In this document: piece after piece, positions 1-5,230 of the stretch
Layout: every line of letters begins with the position of its first letter
Numbering within the stretch: the first letter of the stretch is position 1
Source: Deltaproteobacteria bacterium
GTDB taxonomy: Bacteria > Desulfobacterota_B > Binatia > UBA9968
Direction: 5' to 3'
Length of the DNA stretch: 7,155 nucleotides
Assembly: GCA_027297485.1 (NCBI GenBank)
Contig: JAPUHZ010000417.1
Span: 1 to 7,155, forward strand
The notes under the pieces: generated by a model
Databases searched by the model: none
Seen by the model: the letters and a program-made list of their open reading frames with translations, nothing else
Told to the model about the DNA's origin: nothing
Made by a program: the position numbers and the translations under genes

Positions 1-230
1 TTGGAACTGCTACTCCGCTCATGGCCTGTGGCGTCCGACTAAACTCTTCAAGCGAAAGTCTGCCGAGCCGGCAGCTGGAACAACGGAAACCCAGCAGGGG
101 TAGGATTCATATGAGGTCATACGAATAACTCAAGCCTGATACTGTTCCAATGGGGATCAATAACACTTGACAGGTTCTCTGTAGGGGTGCGATATTTCTC
201 GCAGTTTTGCTTCCGTGAGAACGGGAAACT
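1..230. other. Gene-free, hairpin-rich region; possible structured RNA
   Basis: I see no convincing reading frame here, but there is a dense set of complementary segments. TTGGAAC (1-7) pairs with GTTCCAA (144-150). Inside that helix are CTGCCG/CGGCAG (60-65 with 69-74), CTGG/CCAG (75-78 with 91-94), and a 9-base stem with one mismatch and an AGGT loop (105-113 with 118-126). Further on are TGCGA/TCGCA (188-192 with 199-203) and a hairpin with outer stem AGTTT/AAACT (203-207 with 226-230) capped by CCGT-GAGA-ACGG (213-224), which has a GNRA-type loop. GTTCTC (174-179) can alternatively pair with GAGAAC (217-222). This density suggests a folded RNA or single-stranded DNA element. I could not match it to tRNA, tmRNA, RNase P RNA or a group II intron domain V. 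Strand and function are unknown. Confidence 0.35.
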
Positions 231-233
231 GAA

Positions 234-279
234 ACCTAATACACTGCCAAGATTGTGGCAGTATACTTAGTAGTTAGAT
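234..279 (+). other. Candidate upstream integron recombination site with core GTTAGAT
   Basis: GTTAGAT at 273-279 matches the integron core consensus GTTRRRY exactly. Just before it is a strong hairpin: CTAA (236-239) with TTAG (267-270), TA (240-241) with TA (264-265), and ACTGCCA (243-249) with TGGCAGT (256-262). C266 is left unpaired, there is a C/A mismatch at 242/263, and the loop is AGATTG. ACCTAAT (234-240) resembles an inverse core RYYYAAC with one mismatch. The spacing of boxes is not canonical, since the stem is offset relative to the core. This could be a decayed attC, an attI-like site, or a hairpin that lies next to a chance 7-mer. It matters because it would form the left boundary of the toxin-antitoxin cassette. 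Confidence 0.3.
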
Positions 280-308
280 TGAAACAAGCATCCTTCAAGG
301 TGTAGTAT
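279..308 (+). promoter_or_regulatory. Possible sigma70-type promoter for the toxin-antitoxin pair
   Basis: TTGAAA (279-284) and TAGTAT (303-308) are separated by 18 bases and resemble -35 and -10 boxes (5/6 and 4/6 matches). Initiation would fall at about 314-316, at or next to the antitoxin ATG (316), so the transcript would be leaderless or nearly so. No well-spaced Shine-Dalgarno sequence precedes that ATG; the AAGG at 297-300 is 15 bases away. The -35 box overlaps the end of the GTTAGAT core, so a cassette would bring its own promoter. Type II antitoxins commonly repress their own promoter, but I see no clear operator palindrome. Confidence 0.3.
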
Positions 309-315
309 TACTTTT

Positions 316-540
316 ATGAAGCAAGACCCAGAAAACCTGCTGAAGCAGGCCCTCAAGCTTCCGCCGGAAGCGAGAGCTGCGCTTGCTGGCTCTCTTCTAG
401 ACAGCCTGGACCAAGAGGTGGACGAGGACGCGGAAACGGCTTGGCACGCTGAAATAGATCGGCGGCTGAGGGAGCTCGATTCGGGAAAGGTTAAGCCCAT
501 CCCGTGGTCTGAAGCCCGCCGTAGAATCTCCGGCCGGTAA
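316..540 (+). CDS. Addiction-module antitoxin, putative addiction module component family
   Basis: This 74-residue acidic protein matches the small antitoxin family known as putative addiction module component (Unstab_antitox). The N-terminal helix contains the characteristic LPPEARAALAGSLLDSLD stretch (residues 15-32). An acidic segment follows (32-40), then W43, E46, the R49-R50 pair, and a C-terminal tail with G57-K58, P61, W64 and E66, as is usual in the family. Such antitoxins bind and neutralise a RelE/ParE-type toxin through their C-terminal part and are degraded faster than the toxin. The stop codon overlaps the toxin ATG by one base (TAATG at 538-542), which points to translational coupling so that toxin is made only with antitoxin. 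The start at 316 gives the usual family length. No good ribosome binding site precedes it, which fits a near-leaderless message. Confidence 0.88.
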   Translation: MKQDPENLLKQALKLPPEARAALAGSLLDSLDQEVDEDAETAWHAEIDRRLRELDSGKVKPIPWSEARRRISGR

Positions 541-836
541 TGGCTCAGCCGCCTGTCGATATTCATCCTGAAGCAGTCGCGGAGGCTCAGGCGGCTTACA
601 GATGGTATCACGAGCGGAATCAAATTGCGGCAGCGGCTTTCCTTGCGGAACTAGACCGCGCCGTCGAACTTATCTCAGAGGGTCCTATGCACTGGCCCGC
701 TCACCTTCACGGCACACGCCGATTTCTTTTACGAAGATTTCCTTTCGCTATTGTTTATCGTGAAGTTGGTGAGACTATCCAGATTGTCGCAGTAGCCCAC
801 GGGCGACGAAAACCGGGTTACTGGAAAGCGCGCTGA
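540..836 (+). CDS. RelE/ParE-superfamily toxin of a type II toxin-antitoxin pair
   Basis: The 98-residue product has the RelE/ParE toxin layout. Two N-terminal helices (about 8-47) contain the typical AEAQAAYRWYHER segment. Then come beta strands with GTRRFLLRRFPFAIVYR (58-74) and a C-terminal strand ending in VAHGRRKPGYW (85-95). The H87-G88-R89-R90-x-P92-x-x-W95 ending is characteristic of this subgroup when partnered with addiction-module-component antitoxins. Superfamily members either cleave ribosome-associated mRNA (RelE-like) or poison DNA gyrase (ParE-like), and the sequence alone does not tell me which. The start at 540 is set by the one-base overlap with the antitoxin stop. The length is full, with no sign of truncation, so the pair may be functional. 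A candidate attC site begins 10 bases after the stop. Confidence 0.88.
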   Translation: MAQPPVDIHPEAVAEAQAAYRWYHERNQIAAAAFLAELDRAVELISEGPMHWPAHLHGTRRFLLRRFPFAIVYREVGETIQIVAVAHGRRKPGYWKAR

Positions 837-845
837 TACAATTCA

Positions 846-898
846 ATCTAACCCGCCGCTTAAGCTGGCGTATGCAGCTTAGCGGCATAGCGTTGATG
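846..898 (+). other. Candidate integron attC site, right end of the toxin-antitoxin cassette
   Basis: The boxes occur in attC order. R'' is ATCTAAC (846-852), a perfect RYYYAAC, followed by a 5-base spacer (853-857). L'' is GCTTAAGC (858-865) and L' is GCTTAGC (877-883). L'' is one base longer than the complement of L', leaving T861 extrahelical at the fourth L'' position, where attC sites carry an extrahelical base. The stem extends to CCGCT-t-AAGCT (856-866) with AGCTT-AGCGG (876-885) around a 9-base loop. An 8-base spacer leads to GTTGATG (892-898), which would match the complement of R'' (GTTAGAT) if one A had been lost. The spacer and arm lengths on the left match my memory of the aadA cassette attC. 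The altered R' box suggests a decayed or imperfect site. Confidence 0.5.
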
Positions 899-1020
899 CT
901 TGCCGCGTGGATTCGTTTGAATTCTCTACAACTTAATCTTGCAGACTCCACTGTGTTGTCGGTCCGAATATGTGCCAGGCTTTTGGCTGGTAAGTAGCGG
1001 AAGTTAAGGCATGCGGTCTC

Positions 1021-2214
1021 CTAGACGAGCTTTTTGATCGCCGCTTCGATGCGGTCACAGCCTTTCTCGATGTCCTCTAAAGAGCTCGCGTAAGTAAAGC
1101 GAATATTCTCTGGTGAGCCGAAGTCCTCGCCTGGGACCGTAGCTACTTGAGCCTCCTCTAGGAAAAACTCAGCCAGCTCAGAGGCAGAGTCGATCCTTTT
1201 ACCCTTTCCCTTCTTTCCCAGCAAGGGACGGAAGTTGGGAAAGACATAAAAGGCCCCTTGAGGATTAAAGCACCGTATCCCCTTCATAGCATTCAGACGC
1301 TTGACGATCACATCCCTTCTCTTTTGAAACTCGCGTACCATCTCCCCCACCTGATCCTGCGGGCTGCGCAGGGCCTCAAGGGCCGCTGCCTGGGCGATAG
1401 AGGTGGGATTGGAAGTGCTCTGGCTCTGGATTTTGGCCGCGGCTGAGATCACGGGGGCCGGCCCGACCGCAAAACCGATGCGCCATCCGGTCATTGCATA
1501 GGTCTTGGACACGGAATTAATCAGGATCGTTCGATCTCGCAGTTTCGGGTTTATGGCGACAATGCTATGAAAAAGAAAATCATCATAAACGATCTTCTCA
1601 TAGACATCGTCAGAAATGATGAGACACTCACTCTGCTCTAAGACCTGAGACAAGGCCGCAAGGTCGTCCCGGCCATAGGCTGCCCCGGTAGGGTTACTCG
1701 GGCTGTTGAGAATAAAGGCACGGGTCCGAGGGGTGAGCACTGCCTGTAACTCCTCCGGGGATATCCGAAACCCGTTTTCCTCCCTCGTTGGGACAATCCT
1801 TGGAACCGCTCCGCATAACAGGGCCATATCCAAGTAACTGACCCAGTAAGGGGCCGGAATAATGACCTCATCTCCTTCATCGAGGATCGCCTGGAAAACA
1901 TTATAGAGCGCGTGTTTTCCCCCACAACTTACCAAGACCTCATCCTTGTTGTATAGGAGTCCGTAGTCATGTCGATATTTTTCTACAACCGCCTCTCGCA
2001 AAGGCTCTATGCCCCTCACGTCGGTATACTTGGTCATCCCTTTCCTGAGCGCCTGAACTGCCGCCTGTTTAATGTGTTCAGGGGTGTCAAAATCAGGCTC
2101 GCCGGCGGCAAAGTTGACTAGATCGATACCTTGGGAGCGCAGGGCTTGAGCCCTGGCAGTTACGGCCAAAGTAACTGACGGTTTGATAACTTTCACTCTC
2201 GCGCTCAACTTCAT
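1021..2214 (-). CDS. aspC: Pyridoxal-phosphate aspartate aminotransferase, class I (subgroup Ib)
   Basis: The 397-residue cytoplasmic enzyme interconverts aspartate and 2-oxoglutarate with oxaloacetate and glutamate. Visible fold-type I features are the AAGEPDFDTP substrate loop (36-45), the cofactor-binding APYWVSY segment (121-127), SNPTG with N174, and SDDVYEK with D202 and Y205, which contact the pyridine ring. SVSKTYAMTGWRIGF (234-248) carries the Schiff-base lysine K237, and IRFTYASS (371-378) has R372 for the alpha-carboxylate. GGK with K100 is typical of the Thermus/Rhizobium-like Ib subgroup, some of which also act on prephenate in arogenate synthesis. The ATG at 2214 is preceded by GAGG with a 12-base spacer, somewhat long. 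It is the last gene of the rsmD-coaD-aspC series, separated from coaD by a long palindrome. Assignment to subgroup Ib is firm; the exact substrate range is not. Confidence 0.9.
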   Translation of the reverse strand: MKLSARVKVIKPSVTLAVTARAQALRSQGIDLVNFAAGEPDFDTPEHIKQAAVQALRKGMTKYTDVRGIEPLREAVVEKYRHDYGLLYNKDEVLVSCGGKHALYNVFQAILDEGDEVIIPAPYWVSYLDMALLCGAVPRIVPTREENGFRISPEELQAVLTPRTRAFILNSPSNPTGAAYGRDDLAALSQVLEQSECLIISDDVYEKIVYDDFLFHSIVAINPKLRDRTILINSVSKTYAMTGWRIGFAVGPAPVISAAAKIQSQSTSNPTSIAQAAALEALRSPQDQVGEMVREFQKRRDVIVKRLNAMKGIRCFNPQGAFYVFPNFRPLLGKKGKGKRIDSASELAEFFLEEAQVATVPGEDFGSPENIRFTYASSLEDIEKGCDRIEAAIKKLV

Positions 2215-2232
2215 AAGCTATTGAGACCTCAA

Positions 2233-2392
2233 CAGACCGTTGAAAAAGGCCCATCTACTGCGTTGCGCTCGACCGCCTCGCTCTCATTCGTGCTCGTTTG
2301 TGAACACGAGTCACGGACACGAATTGCGATATGCGTGCGCCTTGTATCTGGGACCTTTTTGACCGGCCAGAAAACAGGGTTTTTCAACACTA
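2233..2392. repeat. 160-bp imperfect palindrome between coaD and aspC, dispersed-repeat type
   Basis: Nearly the whole coaD-aspC gap is one nested inverted repeat. The outer arms are GTTGAAAAA (2239-2247) and TTTTTCAAC (2380-2388). A second pairing joins the left-arm AAAAAGGCCCA segment to TGGGACCTTTTT (2349-2360), with flanking ACCG opposite CCGG. At the centre, ATTCGTG (2286-2292) pairs with CACGAAT (2318-2324), and CTCGT (2293-2297) with ACGAG (2306-2310), around an 8-base loop. From memory it resembles a palindromic intergenic element recurring in several uncultured and deltaproteobacterial genomes, whose ends also read GTTGAAAAAGGCCCATCT and GGGTTTTTCAAC. That resemblance is recollection only. 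As RNA it would fold into a long hairpin and could modulate read-through or mRNA stability between the two genes. Confidence 0.55.
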
Positions 2393-2394
2393 TG

Positions 2395-2898
2395 TCAACT
2401 CTTGAACTTCTCTTTGAGTTTTCTCAGGACATTCTTTGGAACCAATTCGGACACGTCGCCTCCCAGGCTGATGACCTCCTTAACAAGACCCGAGCTAATA
2501 TAAAAGTAGGATCCGCCGGTCATCATGAAGAGGGTCTCGATGTTTGGCTTGAGCCCACGATTCATCGTCGCCATCTGAAACTCATATTCAAAGTCAGAGA
2601 CCGCCCTCAGCCCTCGGATGATGACTTTGGCTCCGGTTCTCTCGGCGTAGTCTACCAACAATCCCTTGAAACTGTCCGCCTTGACGCGCTTTCCGAGTCC
2701 TCGAAAGACCTCGCGGATCATCTCCAGACGCTCTTCCACGCTGAAGAGGGAGTTATCCTTCTCCGGATTCATGGAAATCGCCACAATGACCCGATCAAAG
2801 ACACGCAGCGTACGCCTGATAAGATCGACATGCCCGTCAGTGATTGGATCAAAGGAGCCGGGATAGACTGCTACATTGGTTCGTGCCATTTTTTTCAT
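2395..2898 (-). CDS. coaD: Phosphopantetheine adenylyltransferase
   Basis: CoaD transfers the adenylyl group of ATP to 4'-phosphopantetheine, giving dephospho-CoA and pyrophosphate, the penultimate step of coenzyme A synthesis in the cytoplasm. The nucleotidyltransferase signature is complete: YPGSFDPITDGH (12-23) with the T/HxGH-type motif ending in H23, RGLR (95-98), DFEYE (102-106) and the ISSGLVKEV motif (134-142) that binds ATP phosphates. At 167 residues it is slightly long for the family. A second ATG at 2889 gives a 164-residue protein starting MARTN. The GAGG upstream lies only 2 bases from the first ATG but 11 from the second, so 2889 may be the true start. The gene begins 19 bases after the rsmD stop; this rsmD-coaD pairing is common in bacteria. 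Confidence 0.95.
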   Translation of the reverse strand: MKKMARTNVAVYPGSFDPITDGHVDLIRRTLRVFDRVIVAISMNPEKDNSLFSVEERLEMIREVFRGLGKRVKADSFKGLLVDYAERTGAKVIIRGLRAVSDFEYEFQMATMNRGLKPNIETLFMMTGGSYFYISSGLVKEVISLGGDVSELVPKNVLRKLKEKFKS

Positions 2899-2917
2899 AT
2901 CCTCGTGTCCATTAGTC

Positions 2918-3475
2918 CTAGCTTGTCTTTAACCGGAAAAAAGAGAGCAGGGTGCTCCCGTATCGACGTTGGTCCTGAAGACCAAGAGGACCATAACTCT
3001 CTTCTACCCCTTCTCTCACACTATGCTCCGCAACCAAAACCCCTGCCTCCCTCAGTAACCCTTCCTGAGCGATAGCCCTAAGGATCTGTCCGACCCAATT
3101 TTTTTCGTAGGGCGGATCAAGTAAAATAAGATCAAATTTTTCTCCTCTCCGCGACAGAAGACGTATGGATCGGAGAACCGGAGCACCCCATACCTTTGAC
3201 CTGTGGGAAAGGCCCAGGGCCTGGAGGTTCGCACGGGATGCTTTTCCTGACTCGCGGGATACATCGACCAAAATGGCCTCTGCCGCACCCCGACTCAGCG
3301 CCTCAACGGAGAGGTTGCCTGTCCCCGCAAAGAGGTCCAGGACTTTAAACCCAGAGAGGTCATGGGGCAGGATATTGAAAAGTGCCTCCTTGACCCGAGC
3401 GGCGGTGGGACGAAGGGCTTGACCCTTGGGGACTTTGAGGCGGCGCCCTTTTGCTTTTCCTCCGATCACCCGCAT
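2918..3475 (-). CDS. rsmD: 16S rRNA (guanine(966)-N2)-methyltransferase
   Basis: RsmD methylates the exocyclic amine of G966 in 16S rRNA of the assembling 30S subunit, using S-adenosylmethionine. The 185-residue product starts with the family-typical MRVIGGKAKGRRL and has LRPTAARVKEALFNIL (21-36). Its SAM-binding motif I is VLDLFAGTGNLSVEALSRGA (45-64), and the catalytic DPPY motif is at 120-123 (DLILLDPPY). Motif I reads GTGNLSVEA where many relatives have GSGALGIEA, a mild variation. Length and start agree with the family. GGGG at 3484-3487 on the coding strand lies 8 bases before the ATG and is a likely ribosome binding site. It is the first gene of the rsmD-coaD-aspC group and follows the dehydrogenase gene by 70 bases with no obvious terminator between. 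Confidence 0.94.
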   Translation of the reverse strand: MRVIGGKAKGRRLKVPKGQALRPTAARVKEALFNILPHDLSGFKVLDLFAGTGNLSVEALSRGAAEAILVDVSRESGKASRANLQALGLSHRSKVWGAPVLRSIRLLSRRGEKFDLILLDPPYEKNWVGQILRAIAQEGLLREAGVLVAEHSVREGVEESYGPLGLQDQRRYGSTLLSFFRLKTS

Positions 3476-3545
3476 ATCATCTGCCCCGGCAAACTAACTC
3501 CTGTGCTGGGTAAAAACAGTTTGTTGCTATAGCCCCATCCTTATG

Positions 3546-4583
3546 TCAATCCATGGTCTGTAGAACGATCTTGCCGAATTGTTTGCCTTCTTCAAGCCGA
3601 TGCTGGGCTGCCGCCGCCTCCTTCAGGGGAAAGAGCCGATCGATAATCGGCCTGATCTTAGAGGTGCGCATGAAGCTCAGGAGTTGGCGAAACTCCTCTC
3701 GACTACCTAGAGTCGAACCAAAGATCTTCAAGTGGTTCCAAAAGATGCGCCGGATGTCGGTCTGGGGATTAGCTCCTGCGGTCGCCCCACAAGTTACCAA
3801 CCGCCCTCCTTTGGCTAAGGCCGCAAGGCTCTTCACCCAACTCTCCCCCCCCACACAGTCAACCACTACATCTACACCCCGCTTCCCGGTTAAGGCCCTT
3901 ACTTCCTTCGTGAAGTCGCTCCTAAGATAATTGATCCCATGGTCCGCTCCCCAGTTCTTGGCCATCTCCAATTTTTCGTCGCTGCTAGACGTGATGATAA
4001 CGTGTGCTCTCATCTGATTCGCCACTTGGAGTGCGGCCGAGGCGACTCCCCCTCCAATACCCAGAATCAAGACATGCTCTCCGGGCTTGAGTTCCGCATT
4101 GGTTACCAACATCCTCCAGACGGTTAGAAAAACCAGGGGGAAGGCTGCTGCCTCTTCGAATGAAAGCCCGGAGGGAATCGGAAAGCAGTTTCGCGTAGGA
4201 AGCTTAACATACTCGGCGTAAGTGCCGTTTTCTCGCTCACCCAGCACACGCAAATGGATGCACATAAAATCTCTGTCTGTGATACAGAACTCGCATTTTC
4301 CGCATCCGCTTGGCGGATAGAGACAAACGGCATCACCCTCTTTCACGTTTGTGACTGCACCGCCTGTTTCTACGACCAGCCCGGCACCATCTGCGCCCAA
4401 GATGTGGGGCAAGGAAATATCCATGCCGGTCAACCCGAGACGGTTCCAGACATCGATACGGTTTAACGCCGCTGCCTTAAGCTGAACGATAGCCTCCGTA
4501 GGTGAGTTCAGCTTCGGTTGCTCTACTTCCTCGTAGCAGAGCTTGTCTATCCCCCCATGCTCATGGATCTGAACAGCCTTCAA
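3546..4583 (-). CDS. Medium-chain dehydrogenase/reductase, zinc-lobe quinone oxidoreductase-like
   Basis: The 345-residue protein is an MDR-superfamily oxidoreductase, probably NAD(P)H-dependent and cytoplasmic. The N-terminal GroES-like domain (1-150) has LPHILGADGAG (59-69) and a four-cysteine structural zinc lobe, C94, C97, C100 and C108. The Rossmann domain contains LGIGGGVASAALQVA (174-188) and a following strand ending SSSDEKL (199-205). The catalytic-zinc cysteine of classical alcohol dehydrogenases is replaced: the region reads NRIDVWNR (41-48), and the usual GHE is GAD (63-65). This suggests reduction of quinones, enones or similar substrates without catalytic zinc, while the structural zinc remains. 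The start is TTG at 4583, set by GGAGGG four bases upstream and by the natural N-terminus MKAVQI. I cannot name the substrate. Confidence 0.85.
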   Translation of the reverse strand: MKAVQIHEHGGIDKLCYEEVEQPKLNSPTEAIVQLKAAALNRIDVWNRLGLTGMDISLPHILGADGAGLVVETGGAVTNVKEGDAVCLYPPSGCGKCEFCITDRDFMCIHLRVLGERENGTYAEYVKLPTRNCFPIPSGLSFEEAAAFPLVFLTVWRMLVTNAELKPGEHVLILGIGGGVASAALQVANQMRAHVIITSSSDEKLEMAKNWGADHGINYLRSDFTKEVRALTGKRGVDVVVDCVGGESWVKSLAALAKGGRLVTCGATAGANPQTDIRRIFWNHLKIFGSTLGSREEFRQLLSFMRTSKIRPIIDRLFPLKEAAAAQHRLEEGKQFGKIVLQTMD

Positions 4584-4587
4584 AAAT

Positions 4588-4593
4588 CCCTCC
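4588..4593 (-). promoter_or_regulatory. Strong ribosome binding site that fixes a TTG start
   Basis: GGAGGG lies four bases upstream of the TTG at 4583 on the minus strand. There is no in-frame ATG at the expected N-terminus of this dehydrogenase, so this site decides the start. The strong Shine-Dalgarno sequence may compensate for the weak initiator codon. Confidence 0.7.
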
Positions 4594-4610
4594 GGGAAAA
4601 TTTCCTTCTC

Positions 4611-4639
4611 TCGTTACCAAGTTATGGGCTGAGTGTCAA
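4611..4639 (-). promoter_or_regulatory. Weak candidate promoter for the dehydrogenase gene
   Basis: TTGACA, a perfect -35 hexamer, lies on the minus strand at 4639-4634. The hexamer 17 bases downstream is TAACGA (4616-4611), a poor -10 match. Transcription would start about 20 bases before the TTG start codon, leaving room for the GGAGGG site. The -35 match is good and the -10 is not, so this is only suggestive. Confidence 0.25.
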
Positions 4640-4647
4640 TTGAGGAG

Positions 4648-4765
4648 AAGCTATCGTGCTTCAGCTATTAGGCAGGAAAGTAATAGGCAATAGAAAGAGG
4701 CCTTGCACTCTTGCCTTGCGACTTCCTGCCCTACGTGGGAGCTGATTGCTGAATGCTTGGAGCTT
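4648..4765. repeat. 118-bp imperfect palindrome between the Fe-S carrier and dehydrogenase genes
   Basis: A nested inverted repeat fills most of this gap. From outside in, AAGCT (4648-4652) pairs with AGCTT (4761-4765). TTCAGC (4660-4665) pairs with GCTGAA (4748-4753), extended by GC/GC across a bulged T. GGCAGGAA with one bulged A then GT (4671-4681) pairs with ACTTCCTGCC (4721-4730). GGCAA (4686-4690) pairs with TTGCC (4711-4715), and AGAG (4696-4699) with CTCT (4708-4711). The right end touches the iron-sulfur carrier stop codon, so carrier mRNA would run directly into this hairpin. It could work as a transcription attenuator or 3' stabiliser, or be a small non-autonomous mobile palindrome. 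No T-tract follows on the minus strand, so it is not a classical intrinsic terminator in that direction. Confidence 0.5.
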
Positions 4766-4767
4766 TT

Positions 4768-5139
4768 TTAGGCAGAGAACGATGTGCCGCATCCACAGGT
4801 GCCGGTCGCGTTCGGATTTTTGAACTTGAAGCCGGCTCCGTGCAGACCGCTCACATAGTCGATGACAGTCCCCTCTAGATGTTTGGCGCTCGACTCATCG
4901 AGATAGACCTCAAGCCCGTCCATTTCCAGAAGCATGTCACCAGGTTTCTGTTCTTTTTCAAAGTCTAGCTTGTACGAGAAGCCCGAGCAGCCACCCCCTA
5001 CCACAGCGACCCGCAACCCATGCCCTTCGAGCTTTTCACGTGCCAAAATAGTCTTAACTTGTTGAATTGCGCTGTCGGTCAGCTTCAACCCCGCCTCATG
5101 GGCGGTTTCTTGAGCGATTTCAGATGTTTCAGGTGCCAT
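4768..5139 (-). CDS. A-type iron-sulfur cluster carrier, HesB/IscA/ErpA family
   Basis: The 123-residue protein belongs to the A-type carriers, which receive iron-sulfur clusters from a scaffold and pass them to target apoproteins. The three cluster-binding cysteines are present: C51 in GGGCSGFSY, and C115 and C117 in the TCGCGTSFS ending. LRVAVVGGGCSGF, the acidic strand preceding VYLDESSAKHLEGTVIDYV, and FKFKNPNA before the C-terminal cysteines are all typical. I chose the ATG at 5139, 8 bases after GGGGG (5152-5148). The GTG at 5142, directly before it, is also possible and would add one residue. The gene stands alone, with no isc or suf partners in view. The sequence is closest in style to ErpA/IscA, but I would not separate those by eye. 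Confidence 0.92.
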   Translation of the reverse strand: MAPETSEIAQETAHEAGLKLTDSAIQQVKTILAREKLEGHGLRVAVVGGGCSGFSYKLDFEKEQKPGDMLLEMDGLEVYLDESSAKHLEGTVIDYVSGLHGAGFKFKNPNATGTCGCGTSFSA

Positions 5140-5230
5140 CACAGTTTCCCCCTAGAGTTCCAGCGTATTATTAAGCTAGACTTAGTATCGCCCGAAGTCA
5201 AGGGCATAAGACCGTCTTAACAACTACGAA

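Larger units (their letters stand above)
274..892 (+). mobile_element. Candidate integron gene cassette carrying a toxin-antitoxin pair
   Basis: The interval runs from the G/TT cleavage point of the core GTTAGAT (273-279) to the equivalent point of the R' box at 892-898. It has the expected cassette layout: a core site, a short leader of 36 bases after the core, genes on the strand that reads towards attC, and an attC-like element starting 10 bases after the last stop codon. Cassettes encoding RelE/ParE-type toxin-antitoxin pairs are well known from large chromosomal integrons, where they are thought to stabilise the array. No integrase gene is in view, and only the right-hand attC is well formed. 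The cassette reading is therefore an inference from architecture. Confidence 0.4.

Noticed and set aside
1..315. Possible group II intron remnant, suggested by the multiple helices and the GTGCG-like string near 187
   Set aside because: No domain V-like 34-base hairpin, no intron-encoded protein and no convincing 5' or 3' boundary are visible. The structure is reported without a family name.
267..623. 118-codon minus-strand open frame over the toxin-antitoxin locus
   Set aside because: It is antisense to two well-recognised genes and has a low-complexity serine- and arginine-rich translation typical of a shadow.
974..990. Hairpin-like GCCAGGC...GGCTGG, considered as a terminator for the aminotransferase gene
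   Set aside because: The stem is only about four pairs and no T-run follows on the minus strand.
928..1010. A second attC-like site between the first one and the aminotransferase gene (GTTAAGG near 1003, ACAAC near 928)
   Set aside because: GTTAAGG fails the core consensus at its last base, and the paired arms and spacers expected of attC are absent.
2898..2920. Independent promoter for coaD between rsmD and coaD
   Set aside because: The gap is only 19 bases and holds a Shine-Dalgarno-like GAGG, which fits co-transcription with rsmD.
2221..3075. Long plus-strand open frame (284 codons) across the coaD and rsmD region
   Set aside because: It runs antisense through coaD, which has unmistakable motifs, and through the end of rsmD. 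Its translation has no recognisable domain, so it is a shadow frame.
3553..3930. Plus-strand open frame inside the dehydrogenase gene
   Set aside because: Antisense to a gene with clear MDR motifs, with no family-like features of its own.
5143..5220. Iron-responsive (IscR-like) site or sigma70 promoter upstream of the Fe-S carrier, including TTGACT and AATAAT strings
   Set aside because: The two strings are 23 bases apart, too far for a standard promoter, and no match to the IscR operator pattern is clear enough to claim.
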